NCBI RefSeq assembly: GCF_009910325.1
Contig: NZ_SUMG01000008.1
Coordinates: 62,001-126,000, forward strand
DNA length: 64,000 nt
Direction of reading: 5' to 3'
Origin: Isachenkonia alkalipeptolytica
GTDB lineage: Bacteria; Bacillota; Clostridia; Peptostreptococcales; T1SED10-28
Notes under the pieces: generated by a model
The model's database searches: none
Told to the model about the DNA's origin: nothing
Seen by the model: the letters and a program-made list of their open reading frames with translations, nothing else
Program-made: the position numbers and the translations under genes
Shown here: positions 18,581 through 27,979 of the stretch, piece by piece
Position numbering within the stretch: position 1 is the first letter of the stretch
Layout: every line of letters begins with the position of its first letter

Positions 18581-19159
18581 ATGGCTACGAAAGAAATGGA
18601 AGTAAAAGAGGTAAAGGAACTTCAACAGGAAAAGGTTAGCATTGAGAGGACAGTAAGCATTCTAGAAAATCTAGCAAAGGGATTGGATCCCGGTACACAA
18701 AAGGCAGTGAAAAAAGATCATATTCTCCATGATCCGGAGGTTATCCGTAGCTTTTACTTTGCTAAGCAAGTACTGGAAAATGTCAAGAAAGGAACATATA
18801 ATAATCGAAAGTTAACGGAGTTCATTATTACCCCGGCGCAAAAATCAAAAATACGTTTGCCGGAACGTAAAATTGGAGTGAATGAATTTTCCAGAATTAT
18901 CAATGAACATATTGATCTTCATATCAGCAAAAAACTCACAGGGGTGGAGCTTAACCGACAGCTTAAAAAACTGGGGGTTCTATCGGAAGAAGTATTAGAG
19001 GGAGGAAAAAAACGAACCGTAACAAACAAAGATTCCCTGGGTATAGGTTTCGAGACTGAAAAGCGGGATAAAAATGGGAATGAATATGACATGGTGGTAA
19101 TTAACACAAAAGGAAAAGCTTATCTTTTGGAGAATTTGGAAAAGATTATGAAAGCATAG
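18581..19159 (+). CDS. Hypothetical protein, 192 residues, function unknown
   Basis: Not recognised with certainty. The N-terminal half is charged and helical with coiled-coil character; the C-terminal half (from IGVNEFSRIINEHID to the end) looks like a small alpha/beta fold ending in NTKGKAYLLENLEKIM, faintly reminiscent of phage antirepressor or KilA-C domains. No signal peptide or membrane segment. Strong AAGGAGG precedes ATG 18581 and a good terminator follows, so it is a well-expressed monocistronic unit. A TATAAT at 18532-18537 is a candidate -10. Base composition matches its neighbours. Confidence 0.75.
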   Translation: MATKEMEVKEVKELQQEKVSIERTVSILENLAKGLDPGTQKAVKKDHILHDPEVIRSFYFAKQVLENVKKGTYNNRKLTEFIITPAQKSKIRLPERKIGVNEFSRIINEHIDLHISKKLTGVELNRQLKKLGVLSEEVLEGGKKRTVTNKDSLGIGFETEKRDKNGNEYDMVVINTKGKAYLLENLEKIMKA

Positions 19160-19188
19160 AATGAATAGTGATTTACAATTATTAAATG

Positions 19189-19230
19189 GAGAGTCTGCAT
19201 ACCCTATAGCAGACTCTCATTTAAGTTTTT
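19189..19230 (+). terminator. Intrinsic terminator after the unknown 192-residue gene
   Basis: Perfect 10-bp stem GAGAGTCTGC (19189-19198) with GCAGACTCTC (19209-19218), then ATTTAAGTTTTT. Confidence 0.85.
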
Positions 19231-19368
19231 ATATCGTCAAACCGGGTAGCGTAAGCTTAAATAGTGTGATTTGAAGAAAAAAACTAAAAAAAACCTTTTA
19301 AATGAGGAGAAAATATTATATAATATAGCACAATAACCAATAGAGTAACAGAATAAGGGGGGATAGTC

Positions 19369-19998
19369 ATAGAACTTACTAAGAGACAGAAAAAAATCAT
19401 TGAAATAGTAAAAAATAATGAGCCTATTTCAAGTGAAAAAATCGCTGAAAAACTAGGAGTCATCCGAGCAACCTTAAGACCGGACCTTTCGATTTTAACC
19501 ATGTCGGGTATTCTGGATGCCAGGCCAAAGGTGGGGTATTTTTATTCCGGTAAATCGGATATCAATGTTTTTTCACAGGAAGCAGAGAAGTACCTGGTAG
19601 AAGATGTTATGAAAATGCCTGTAGTAGTTACGGAGGATTCTACCATTTACGATGCCATCGTAACCCTTTTTCTAGAAGACACGGGCACAATATATGTAGT
19701 AGCGAATAACTATTTAAGTGGAGTAGTATCTCGAAAAGACTTTCTAAAAACCCTAATGGGCGGCGGAGATATGAATAAAATGCCAGTGGGCATGATTATG
19801 ACCCGTATGCCTAATTTGGCAACGGTGACAAAGAATGAGACGATCATTGAAGCGGCCAATCGAATCGTAGAAAATGAAGTGGATAGTTTGCCCGTTGTAG
19901 AAGTGATGGAAGAAAACGGGAAGGAACGTCTGAAAGTTATCGGCAAAGTATCCAAAAGCAATATCACAGAACTGTTTGTGAACTTATGCAAAAAATAG
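19369..19998 (+). CDS. ccpN: CcpN-like transcription regulator (HTH plus two CBS domains) with an apparent ATA start
   Basis: The 209-residue protein starts with a winged HTH (residues about 1-60: ELTKRQKKIIEIVKNN, then KIAEKLGV and RATLRPDL) followed by two CBS domains (about 77-205) that usually bind adenine nucleotides. This is the B. subtilis CcpN (YqzB) layout, a repressor of gluconeogenic genes. In this frame a TAA stands at 19354-19356 and no ATG, GTG or TTG occurs before ATG 19501, which would delete the HTH. GGGGGG (19357-19362) lies 6 nt before ATA 19369, exactly where family members begin. ATA is therefore the best start, or the base is a sequencing error. Next to the PPDK regulator gene, as in Bacillus. 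Confidence 0.82.
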   Translation: MELTKRQKKIIEIVKNNEPISSEKIAEKLGVIRATLRPDLSILTMSGILDARPKVGYFYSGKSDINVFSQEAEKYLVEDVMKMPVVVTEDSTIYDAIVTLFLEDTGTIYVVANNYLSGVVSRKDFLKTLMGGGDMNKMPVGMIMTRMPNLATVTKNETIIEAANRIVENEVDSLPVVEVMEENGKERLKVIGKVSKSNITELFVNLCKK

Positions 19999-20009
19999 GA
20001 GGGGTTTAT

Positions 20010-20843
20010 TTGACAGACAAACCAATGGTATTATATATCGTTTCGGATTCTGTAGGCGAAACAGCGGAACAAGTAGCGAAAGCTGTAATTGGACAATTTG
20101 ATACAAGAAATTACGAGCTCCGAAGGTTTCCATTTACCACGGAAAAAGCCCAATTACAAGAAGTGATAAGTGAAGCAAAAAATGAAAATGCCATTATTGT
20201 ATTTACCATGGTCATCAATGGACTAAGGGAATTCTTAGTAGAAGAAGCGGAAAAAGCGAATGTTCGAACCCTGGATATTATGACCCCGTTACTGAACTTA
20301 ATCAGCAAAGAATTGAATATGAAACCCAAAAAAGAACCGGGAACCATTCGACGGCTTGATGAGAAATACTTTAAAAAGATCGAAGCCATTGAATTTGCGG
20401 TAAAGTATGATGACGGAAAGGATCCTAGGGGAATAAATAAAGCAGACATTGTTTTGGTTGGAATTTCCAGGACTTCGAAAACTCCTTTAAGTATGTACTT
20501 GGCTCATCGAAATATCAAAGCGGCCAATGTCCCCTTAGTACCGGAAGTAGCACCTCCGAAGGAGCTATTTAATGCACCGTCAGAAAAAATCATCGGTCTT
20601 ACCACAAATCCTAGGAAACTTATAGAAATAAGGCAGGAGAGACTTAAAGCTCTTGGGCTGAAGGATGGAGCGAATTATGCTTCCATGGAACGAATTCTTG
20701 AAGAATTGGACTATGCGGATAAAGTTATGAGGAAATTAAACTGTCCTGTAATTGACGTCTCCACTAGGGCAGTTGAGGAAAGTGCCAGTATTATATTGGA
20801 GATTTTTAAAGAAAAAGGGTATAAAGTAGGAAGCACAAAATAA
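20010..20843 (+). CDS. Pyruvate phosphate dikinase regulatory protein (bifunctional kinase/phosphorylase, DUF299)
   Basis: A 277-residue PDRP. These proteins inactivate PPDK by ADP-dependent phosphorylation of the Thr two residues before its catalytic His, and reverse it with phosphate. The N-terminus has YIVSDSVGETAEQ and the P-loop-like segment reads GISRTSKTPLS, both family hallmarks. The start is TTG 20010, 5 nt after AGGAGGGG; the ATG at 19986 overlaps the previous gene and lacks a site. The ppdK target gene lies immediately downstream, which strongly supports the assignment over the PEP-synthase version. Confidence 0.93.
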   Translation: MTDKPMVLYIVSDSVGETAEQVAKAVIGQFDTRNYELRRFPFTTEKAQLQEVISEAKNENAIIVFTMVINGLREFLVEEAEKANVRTLDIMTPLLNLISKELNMKPKKEPGTIRRLDEKYFKKIEAIEFAVKYDDGKDPRGINKADIVLVGISRTSKTPLSMYLAHRNIKAANVPLVPEVAPPKELFNAPSEKIIGLTTNPRKLIEIRQERLKALGLKDGANYASMERILEELDYADKVMRKLNCPVIDVSTRAVEESASIILEIFKEKGYKVGSTK

Positions 20844-20859
20844 TTTGGAGGTGTCTAAT

Positions 20860-23490
20860 ATGGAAAAGTGGGTTTATTCGTTTATCGAAGGAAATAGGGA
20901 AATGAAAGCATTATTAGGTGGAAAAGGTGCGAACCTGGCAGAAATGAAAAGCATTGGACTTCCGGTGCCTTCAGGATTCACCATTACGACTAAGGCCTGT
21001 AATGAATACTTAGCCAAAGGTTCAGAGCTTTGGGAAGGACTAAAGAGTGAAATTTTTCGACATCTTCATGATTTGGAAGAGCGTGCGGGAAAAAAATTCG
21101 GTGATGAGCTAAATCCGCTGTTGGTTTCCGTACGATCCGGATCGGCAATATCAATGCCCGGAATGATGGATACGATCCTAAACCTTGGTCTTAACGATCA
21201 GTCGGTAATCGGACTGGCAAAGGAAACGGGGAATGACTGGTTTGCTTATGATTCCTATCGACGTTTTATTCAAATGTACGCTGATGTGGTGTTGAAAATT
21301 GATAAATATAAGTTCGACATTATTTTTGATCGGGTTAAAAATGAAAATGGGGTAGATGAAGATACGAAGCTTTCTACGGAAAACCTGATGCAAATTGTAA
21401 AGGAATATAAGAATCTGGTTTTAAAAGAAAACCGCTCACCTTTTCCTGAAGAGCCAAAAGACCAACTGTTGATCGCTGTAGAAGCGGTTTTTAACTCTTG
21501 GATGAATCCCCGGGCGGAAATCTATCGAAAAATAAACAATATTCCTGATGATATGGGTACCGCAGTAAACATCCAGGAAATGGTTTTTGGGAATATGGGA
21601 AATACTAGTGGAACCGGTGTAGCCTTTACTAGGAATCCCTCTACCGGGGAGAAAAAACTTTACGGAGAGTATTTGTTGAATGCTCAGGGAGAGGACGTTG
21701 TTGCCGGTACAAGAACACCGAAGGATATTATCGAACTGAAGGACAAAATGCCCCGTGTTTTTGAGGAGTTTGTAAATGTTTGTGATCAACTGGAAGAGCA
21801 TTATAAAGATATGCAGGACATCGAGTTTACAATCGAAAAAGAAAAGCTTTTCATATTACAAACCCGTACCGGAAAACGCACAGCGGCTTCAGCAGTGAAA
21901 ATTGCTGTGGATTTAGTAGATGAAGGGAAGATCACAGAACAAGAAGCGGTTATGAAAGTTGAACCGGATCAAATTGAGCAGTTACTGCATCCGACTTTTG
22001 ATCCTGAAATGCTCGAGCAGGCTGAACAGATTACCCAAGGGCTTCCGGCCTCCTCCGGAGCGGCTTCCGGACAGGTGTATTTTACCTCGGAAGGGGCTAC
22101 GGAAGCGAAGGAACGGGGGGAAGATGTAATTCTGGTAAGAACCGAAACTTCTCCCGAGGATATTGAAGGGATGGTAGCTTGCAAGGGAATTTTAACCGCC
22201 CGAGGAGGGATGACATCCCACGCAGCGGTAGTTGCCAGAGGCATGGGCAAATGTTGCATTGCAGGAGCCAGTGATATTCGAGTGAACGAAAAAGAAGGTT
22301 ATTTTATAGCCGGGGAACAACGGTTTAAAAAGGGGGATTTTATTTCCCTTGATGGAAATAAAGGAAACGTCTATAAAGGGAAAATCCAGACGGAAAAGCC
22401 GGAACTTTCCGGAGATTTTTCGAAGTTTATGTCCTGGGTTGATCAATTTAGAGTCTTAAAGGTACGGACCAATGCAGATACACCTAAGGACACGAAACAA
22501 GCCATAGATTTTGGTGCTGAGGGAATTGGTCTTTGTCGTACCGAGCATATGTTCTTTGAAGAGGGAAGAATATCCGTGGTTCGAAACATGATACTTTCCA
22601 GAGAAGTAGAAGATCGAATAAGAGCCTTGGATAAGCTATTGCCAATGCAACGATCGGATTTCAAAGAGATTTTTGAAGCCATGGGTTCAAGACCGGTAAC
22701 TATAAGGTTGCTGGATCCTCCACTACACGAATTTTTACCCGAAGAAAAAGAGGATATTAAAAAACTGGCGAAGGAAATGGATATTTCCGTAGCTCACCTA
22801 CATTCTGTTATCGAAGATTTAGGAGAAGTGAATCCAATGCTTGGTCATCGTGGTTGCCGTTTAGCTGTTACCTATCCTGAAATATATAAAATGCAGGTCC
22901 GAGCAATCATGGAGGCCGTGGTTGAACTGAAAAATGAACAGAATCTAGAGGTAATACCGGAGATCATGGTACCCCTTGTAGGAGAGTTAAAAGAGCTTCA
23001 ATATGTTAAACAACTGATTATTGCCACGATAAACGAAGTGTTGATGGAAAGCCAAACCACCGCTAAATACCTCATCGGTACCATGATTGAAGTTCCAAGA
23101 GCGGCAGTTACCGCCGATAAAATTGCTGAAGAAGCAGAATTTTTCTCCTTCGGAACCAATGACTTGACCCAAATGGCCTTCGGTTTTTCTAGAGATGATG
23201 CCGGACGTTTCATAAAGGAATACCAAGAGAAAAAGATTTTAGAAAAAGATCCTTTCCAACAAATCGATCGTCCGGGGGTAGGTAAATTAATGGAAATTGC
23301 CGTGGATCTTGGTAAGAAAACCCGTGAGGATTTAAAGCTGGGAATTTGCGGAGAGCATGGGGGAGAAGCAAGTTCTGTAGAATTTTGCCATTTGCTAAAA
23401 CTAGACTATGTTTCCTGTTCCCCTTATAGAGTGCCTGTAGCAAGACTTGCGGCGGCTCAAGCGGCCCTTCGATTTCCAAAGCATAAGTAG
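20860..23490 (+). CDS. ppdK: Pyruvate, phosphate dikinase
   Basis: An 876-residue three-domain enzyme interconverting pyruvate, ATP and phosphate with PEP, AMP and PPi. Order: N-terminal ATP-binding domain (LLGGKGANLAEM, then VSVRSGSAISMPGM), central swivelling phosphohistidine domain with GGMTSHAAVVARG (His454, regulatory Thr452 two residues before it) and C-terminal PEP-binding barrel (GLCRTEHMF, GTNDLTQMAFGFSRDD, GICGEHGGE). Full length. ATG 20860 follows GGAGGTG; the in-frame TTG at 20845 is less likely. In an anaerobe it can serve glycolysis or gluconeogenesis; the regulator genes upstream suggest tight control. Confidence 0.97.
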   Translation: MEKWVYSFIEGNREMKALLGGKGANLAEMKSIGLPVPSGFTITTKACNEYLAKGSELWEGLKSEIFRHLHDLEERAGKKFGDELNPLLVSVRSGSAISMPGMMDTILNLGLNDQSVIGLAKETGNDWFAYDSYRRFIQMYADVVLKIDKYKFDIIFDRVKNENGVDEDTKLSTENLMQIVKEYKNLVLKENRSPFPEEPKDQLLIAVEAVFNSWMNPRAEIYRKINNIPDDMGTAVNIQEMVFGNMGNTSGTGVAFTRNPSTGEKKLYGEYLLNAQGEDVVAGTRTPKDIIELKDKMPRVFEEFVNVCDQLEEHYKDMQDIEFTIEKEKLFILQTRTGKRTAASAVKIAVDLVDEGKITEQEAVMKVEPDQIEQLLHPTFDPEMLEQAEQITQGLPASSGAASGQVYFTSEGATEAKERGEDVILVRTETSPEDIEGMVACKGILTARGGMTSHAAVVARGMGKCCIAGASDIRVNEKEGYFIAGEQRFKKGDFISLDGNKGNVYKGKIQTEKPELSGDFSKFMSWVDQFRVLKVRTNADTPKDTKQAIDFGAEGIGLCRTEHMFFEEGRISVVRNMILSREVEDRIRALDKLLPMQRSDFKEIFEAMGSRPVTIRLLDPPLHEFLPEEKEDIKKLAKEMDISVAHLHSVIEDLGEVNPMLGHRGCRLAVTYPEIYKMQVRAIMEAVVELKNEQNLEVIPEIMVPLVGELKELQYVKQLIIATINEVLMESQTTAKYLIGTMIEVPRAAVTADKIAEEAEFFSFGTNDLTQMAFGFSRDDAGRFIKEYQEKKILEKDPFQQIDRPGVGKLMEIAVDLGKKTREDLKLGICGEHGGEASSVEFCHLLKLDYVSCSPYRVPVARLAAAQAALRFPKHK

Positions 23491-23576
23491 GGTGTAAATT
23501 CTAATAAACACTTAAAAAATGAACTGAGGAATAAAAAAAATATAAAGCTGTGTAAAATTTAAAAGTCAGGACCTCT

Positions 23577-23612
23577 AAAAATAAATGGAGACAAATACTC
23601 CATTTATTTTTA
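23577..23612 (+). terminator. Intrinsic terminator after ppdK
   Basis: A 14-bp stem of 23577-23590 with 23598-23611 around loop ACAAATA; the T-rich 3' arm provides the U tract and the A-rich 5' arm makes it potentially bidirectional. Confidence 0.85.
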
Positions 23613-23657
23613 TTTGTCTATAGAATGGGTATATATAAGGCATCATAGTTTGTGTAA

Positions 23658-23670
23658 AGGAGTGACTCCT
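23658..23670 (+). promoter_or_regulatory. Palindrome covering the ribosome-binding site of the dGTPase gene
   Basis: AGGAGTGACTCCT is a perfect 6+1+6 palindrome that includes the Shine-Dalgarno AGGAG and ends directly at the ATG. It could fold (AGGA with TCCT, 5-nt loop) and mask the site, but the stem is short. Confidence 0.4.
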
Positions 23671-24699
23671 ATGGAGTATAATATACGCCAGGAAAGCGAA
23701 GCTGTTGAAAAAAAAATACTTTCTCCCTATGCTATGCATAGTATTGACAGCAAAGGGAGAAAAAAATACGTAGAACCCTGTGAAATCCGAACCATTTTTC
23801 AAAGAGACCGGGATCGGATTATTCACTCGAAATCCTTTCGAAAGCTTAAGGAAAAGACCCAGGTTTTTATTGTTAAGGACGACTTTTTCAGGACCAGGTT
23901 AACCCATGTTCTAGAGGTTAGTCAAATTGCAAGAACCGTAGCAAGGGCCCTGCGACTCAATGAGGACTTAGTTGAAGCCATCAGTCTGGGGCATGATCTA
24001 GGACATACTTGTTTTGGTCATAGTGGTGAGGACACGTTAAAGGAAATTACCGGACATTTTAAGCATAACGAGCAGAGTCTTCGAGTGGTTGATAAACTTG
24101 AGAAACAGCGAAGAGGACTTAATTTAAGCTTTGAAGTTCGTGACGGAATATTAAATCATACCGGGCGTGAATATTGCAAAACCCTAGAAGGAAATGTGGT
24201 GAAAATTGTGGATCGGATCACATATCTATGCCATGACATACAGGATAGCTTAAGCGTTGGTGTTTTAAGAGAGTCGGAAATTCCAAAAGATCTGCTGGCT
24301 TATTTAGGGCACACCCATAGCGAGCGGGTAAATACCTTAACAAAAGATCTGATAATAGAGACAAGAAAGATATTGGAAAATCCGAATGTAGGCATTGAAG
24401 AAAAAATAAAAACCCATCAAAGCGAAGAAGCAAAAGAAATGATGGCAAAACTTCGTAGTTTTATGTTTACAAGAGTTTATAGAGGCGACTTTTGTAGTAG
24501 GGAACGAAAAAAAGCCCATTATATTATAGAATTTTTATTCTCTTATTTTTTAAATCATCCTGAAGAATTACCGGAAAAATACCGTTTTATTGCTGAAGAG
24601 GAAGGTTTAGAACGAGGGATTACAGATTTTATTGCCGGTTGTACTGATGGATATATCATAAAATTATTTAAAGACAAGTTTATCCCTACACCAAGATAA
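23671..24699 (+). CDS. Deoxyguanosinetriphosphate triphosphohydrolase-like HD protein
   Basis: A 342-residue HD-domain hydrolase that should release triphosphate from dGTP or related dNTPs. Metal ligands are visible as His in RLTHVLEVSQIA, His-Asp in LGHDLGHTCFGH and a later Asp in VDRITYLCHD. Family size for the short dGTPase-like group. ATG 23671 has AAAGGAG 9 nt upstream and is preferred to ATG 23614, which lies in the terminator region. It sits before dnaG, as in many Clostridia, linking dNTP balance to replication. A palindrome covers the ribosome site. Confidence 0.9.
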   Translation: MEYNIRQESEAVEKKILSPYAMHSIDSKGRKKYVEPCEIRTIFQRDRDRIIHSKSFRKLKEKTQVFIVKDDFFRTRLTHVLEVSQIARTVARALRLNEDLVEAISLGHDLGHTCFGHSGEDTLKEITGHFKHNEQSLRVVDKLEKQRRGLNLSFEVRDGILNHTGREYCKTLEGNVVKIVDRITYLCHDIQDSLSVGVLRESEIPKDLLAYLGHTHSERVNTLTKDLIIETRKILENPNVGIEEKIKTHQSEEAKEMMAKLRSFMFTRVYRGDFCSRERKKAHYIIEFLFSYFLNHPEELPEKYRFIAEEEGLERGITDFIAGCTDGYIIKLFKDKFIPTPR

Positions 24700-24773
24700 T
24701 ATTCTGAATATATTTTTTTTAGGAATTAAGAAGGATTTAAAAGAAGGATGTCGAATTAATTTATAAGTGAGAG

Positions 24774-24824
24774 ATATTTCATCTTTGATTTTTATTGATT
24801 TTTTTGATGAAATATGGTTATAAT
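24774..24824 (+). promoter_or_regulatory. Promoter of dnaG-rpoD with flanking inverted repeat
   Basis: TTGATT (24795-24800), 18-bp spacer and TATAAT (24819-24824) form a good SigA promoter 61 bp before dnaG. A perfect 10-bp inverted repeat, ATATTTCATC (24774-24783) and GATGAAATAT (24806-24815), brackets the -35 box. It could be an operator, or the tail hairpin of the preceding gene. Confidence 0.6.
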
Positions 24825-24885
24825 ATAAGGCTCGTGGGTGAAAGTTTCCCATGAAAATGATAACTCAAAAAAATAAGGTGATCCT

Positions 24886-26721
24886 ATGGGAAAAATAAGT
24901 GAAAATAAAGTTGAAGAAATTAAGGAAGCCCATGACATTGTCGACATTATTGGAAATTATATTGAGGTAAAGTCTTCAGGTTCATCCTATAAAGCTTTGT
25001 GTCCCTTTCATAACGAAAAAACTCCTTCTTTTATGATTAATAAAGAAAAGCAGATATATAAGTGCTTTGGATGTGGAGAAGGCGGTGATGTTTTACAATT
25101 TGTTATGAAAATGGAAAATTTGGATTTCATTGATAGCCTGAAAATGCTGGGAGAAAAAGCAAATATTAATGTGGAGCTGGAAGATGATATTTCCGATCAC
25201 GAAAGGCAGGAAACAAAATTACTTTACGATATTAATCGGAAAGCGGGGTTATTTTATTATCGAAAATTGACATCTTCCCAGAATAAGGGATTGCAATATT
25301 TGAAAAACAGAGGAGTAGGTTCAAATGAGATCAAAGCCTTTGGACTTGGACTAGCAGAGGATCGATGGAACAGCTTGCTTGAATATTTAACAAAGGATAA
25401 CTACTCTGAAGAAACAATTGAGAAAACCGGTCTTATTTTAAAAAATAAGAAAGGGGATCGATATTACGACCGTTTTCGGAATAGGATCATCTTTCCTATT
25501 TTTAATACCCGTGGGATGGTCATTGGCTTCGGAGGAAGGGTCTTGGATCAAAGTTTACCGAAATACTTAAATTCTCCGGAAACTAAAATTTTTAACAAAC
25601 GAAAAACTTTGTATGGGCTGAATTTGGCAAAAAAGAATATCGTAAGCCAACAACTTATTTTAGTGGAAGGCTATATGGACGTGATTGCTTTATATGGTAA
25701 CGGTGTTAAAAATGCAGTAGCTACCTTAGGGACATCCTTAACCAAAGAACACGGACAGCTGTTAAAAAAGTACGCGAAGGAAGTTGTCCTGGCATTTGAT
25801 GGAGATGAAGCCGGAGTCAAAGCGACTTTGCGAAGCATTCAAATCCTAGAAAATGAAGGGCTGAAAATAAGGATACTCTCCTTGGGGAAAAAAGAAGATC
25901 CCGATGATTTTATTCGACGTCAGGGGAAAGATACTTTCTATAGACGCATAAAAGAATCTCCAAATCACATTGAGTATCAAATCCAAAAAATCAGAGATAA
26001 TTATTCTTTGGAGAGCACAGAAGGCAAAGTCGATTTTTCCAAAGAAGCAATAAAGCTTTTGCAGCAAGTGAAAAGTCCGATTGAACAGGAAGCTTATGCT
26101 GAAGAAGTAGCGAAGGAACTGAACCTTTCCAAAGAATCTTTGTTAAAAGAGATTCGAGAAAAAAATCAAAAATACACCAACAAGCCCTCTAAAGATCAGG
26201 GGACTTCCCTTGGGTCAAAAGATAGATCTAGGACAAACTATTTGCATACTATGCCTGACATTGAACAGGATGGACACATAAAATTGGAAAAACTCATTAT
26301 CAAGTTTATGATGGATAATGAGGATCGAATTCCTTTTATCAAAGAACATGTAGACATTGAGGACTTTTCTATTGAAAAACATCAAAAAATAGTAGGTTAT
26401 TTATTTTATGAAAATCAGCGCAGTACAAGAGATCATGAACTGCAGGAACATAAGGAATTACTCGATGAAATTTCTTCTCTGGATCGTCAAGAGGGAGAAA
26501 TCCAGAAGATCCTGGAAGATTATTTATATAATCTTAAAAAATATAAGTTGATCTATCGGAAAAAGTCGCTGGAAAAAAAACAACAGGAACTTATAGAAAG
26601 TCCCAACTTTGAGAAGGAAGAGGTAGATAGAATATTGCTGAAAATAGGAATGGAAATCATGGAAATTAACAAAGAACTTCAAAATCATCAATCAAAAGAA
26701 GGGAGGGGCCAGGATGAGTAA
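24886..26721 (+). CDS. dnaG: DNA primase
   Basis: A 611-residue primase that makes RNA primers at the replication fork. The N-terminal CHC2 zinc ribbon has Cys39, His42, Cys60 and Cys63 (CPFH and CFGC); the TOPRIM core includes LVEGYMD and the acidic FDGDEAG; the C-terminal helicase-interaction domain is the less conserved last 170 residues. ATG 24886 follows AAGGTGAT. Its stop overlaps the rpoD start by 8 bp, giving the classic dnaG-rpoD translational coupling. Confidence 0.98.
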   Translation: MGKISENKVEEIKEAHDIVDIIGNYIEVKSSGSSYKALCPFHNEKTPSFMINKEKQIYKCFGCGEGGDVLQFVMKMENLDFIDSLKMLGEKANINVELEDDISDHERQETKLLYDINRKAGLFYYRKLTSSQNKGLQYLKNRGVGSNEIKAFGLGLAEDRWNSLLEYLTKDNYSEETIEKTGLILKNKKGDRYYDRFRNRIIFPIFNTRGMVIGFGGRVLDQSLPKYLNSPETKIFNKRKTLYGLNLAKKNIVSQQLILVEGYMDVIALYGNGVKNAVATLGTSLTKEHGQLLKKYAKEVVLAFDGDEAGVKATLRSIQILENEGLKIRILSLGKKEDPDDFIRRQGKDTFYRRIKESPNHIEYQIQKIRDNYSLESTEGKVDFSKEAIKLLQQVKSPIEQEAYAEEVAKELNLSKESLLKEIREKNQKYTNKPSKDQGTSLGSKDRSRTNYLHTMPDIEQDGHIKLEKLIIKFMMDNEDRIPFIKEHVDIEDFSIEKHQKIVGYLFYENQRSTRDHELQEHKELLDEISSLDRQEGEIQKILEDYLYNLKKYKLIYRKKSLEKKQQELIESPNFEKEEVDRILLKIGMEIMEINKELQNHQSKEGRGQDE

Positions 26722-27859
26722 TGGTAAAAAAAATACCCCGAAAGAACCGATTGAAATAGAAAAAACTTTGGAATTAGAGCAGGAAGCCATCAAGAATTTA
26801 TTAGAAAAAGGGAAAAAAGTAGGGGTGATTACCTACAAAGAAATCATGGATTCTCTGGAAAAAGTAGATTTGGATAAAGAACAAATGGATGAAGTTTATG
26901 ACAACCTCGCCACTATGGGCGTAGAAATCGTTGGAGAAAAAGAAGCGGAAGATCTAAAAAAGGTGGAAATTGATCCTGAAGTAGTGGTAAAAGAAAGTAT
27001 GGAGCCCGACGCAAATCTTCTTAAAGGGGTAAACATTGATGATCCCGTCCGAATGTATTTAAAAGAAATTGGAAAGGTTTCTTTGTTGACTGGACCGGAA
27101 GAAATTGATTTAGCAAAAAGAATGGAAAAAGGCGATGAGCTAGCGAAGAAAAAACTTGTTGAAGCAAACCTGCGTTTGGTTGTCAGTATTGCCAAAAGAT
27201 ATGTTGGGCGAGGAATGCTCTTTTTGGACTTGATTCAGGAAGGGAACCTAGGTCTTATCAAGGCTGTGGAAAAATTTGATTACACTAAAGGTTATAAATT
27301 CAGCACCTATGCAACTTGGTGGATTCGCCAAGCGATTACTCGAGCTATAGCAGACCAAGCTCGTACCATTCGTATCCCTGTGCATATGGTGGAAACCATA
27401 AATAAGTTGATTCGGGTTTCGAGACAACTCCTTCAAGACCTTGGGCGGGAACCTCATCCCGAAGAAATAGCAAAAGAAATGGATATTACCGAGGAAAAAG
27501 TCCGAGAAATCCTAAAAATTGCTCAAGAACCGGTATCTTTAGAAACCCCTATAGGGGAAGAGGAAGATAGCCATTTAGGCGATTTTATACCTGATGAAGA
27601 TATTCCTGCACCCGCAGAAGCAGCAGCTTTTGCCCTGCTGAAAGAGCAGCTAATTGAAGTGCTGGATACTTTAACCCTGCGGGAACAAAAAGTGCTTCGC
27701 TTGCGATTTGGACTTGATGATGGACGAGCAAGAACCTTAGAGGAAGTGGGTAAAGAGTTTCAGGTAACAAGGGAGCGAATTCGACAAATTGAAGCAAAGG
27801 CCCTTCGAAAGCTTCGGCATCCGAGTCGAAGTAAAAAGCTTAAAGACTATTTAGAATAA
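26714..27859 (+). CDS. rpoD: RNA polymerase primary sigma factor
   Basis: A 381-residue housekeeping sigma-70/SigA. Region 1.2-2 is visible ([23 protein letters not shown]; the -10 recognition helix [15 protein letters not shown]), region 3 ([13 protein letters not shown]) and region 4 with the -35 HTH ([20 protein letters not shown]). Length is that of Firmicutes SigA, with a short region 1.1. ATG 26714 follows GGGAGGGG inside the end of dnaG. The same operon order as in Bacillus. Confidence 0.98.
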   Translation: MSNGKKNTPKEPIEIEKTLELEQEAIKNLLEKGKKVGVITYKEIMDSLEKVDLDKEQMDEVYDNLATMGVEIVGEKEAEDLKKVEIDPEVVVKESMEPDANLLKGVNIDDPVRMYLKEIGKVSLLTGPEEIDLAKRMEKGDELAKKKLVEANLRLVVSIAKRYVGRGMLFLDLIQEGNLGLIKAVEKFDYTKGYKFSTYATWWIRQAITRAIADQARTIRIPVHMVETINKLIRVSRQLLQDLGREPHPEEIAKEMDITEEKVREILKIAQEPVSLETPIGEEEDSHLGDFIPDEDIPAPAEAAAFALLKEQLIEVLDTLTLREQKVLRLRFGLDDGRARTLEEVGKEFQVTRERIRQIEAKALRKLRHPSRSKKLKDYLE

Positions 27860-27882
27860 GCATATAAACAAATCAAACTAAG

Positions 27883-27916
27883 CCAATAGCTTCTTAATCG
27901 AATCTATTGGTTTCCT
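27883..27916 (+). terminator. Probable terminator after rpoD
   Basis: CCAATAG (27883-27889) pairs with CTATTGG (27904-27910), followed by TTTCCTA. The U tract is short, so read-through to trmK is possible. Confidence 0.5.
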
Positions 27917-27979
27917 ATTAGATAAAATAGAGAAAACTTCATTTTTAAAAAAATCATTCATAATTTGGGAGGAGTGTAA

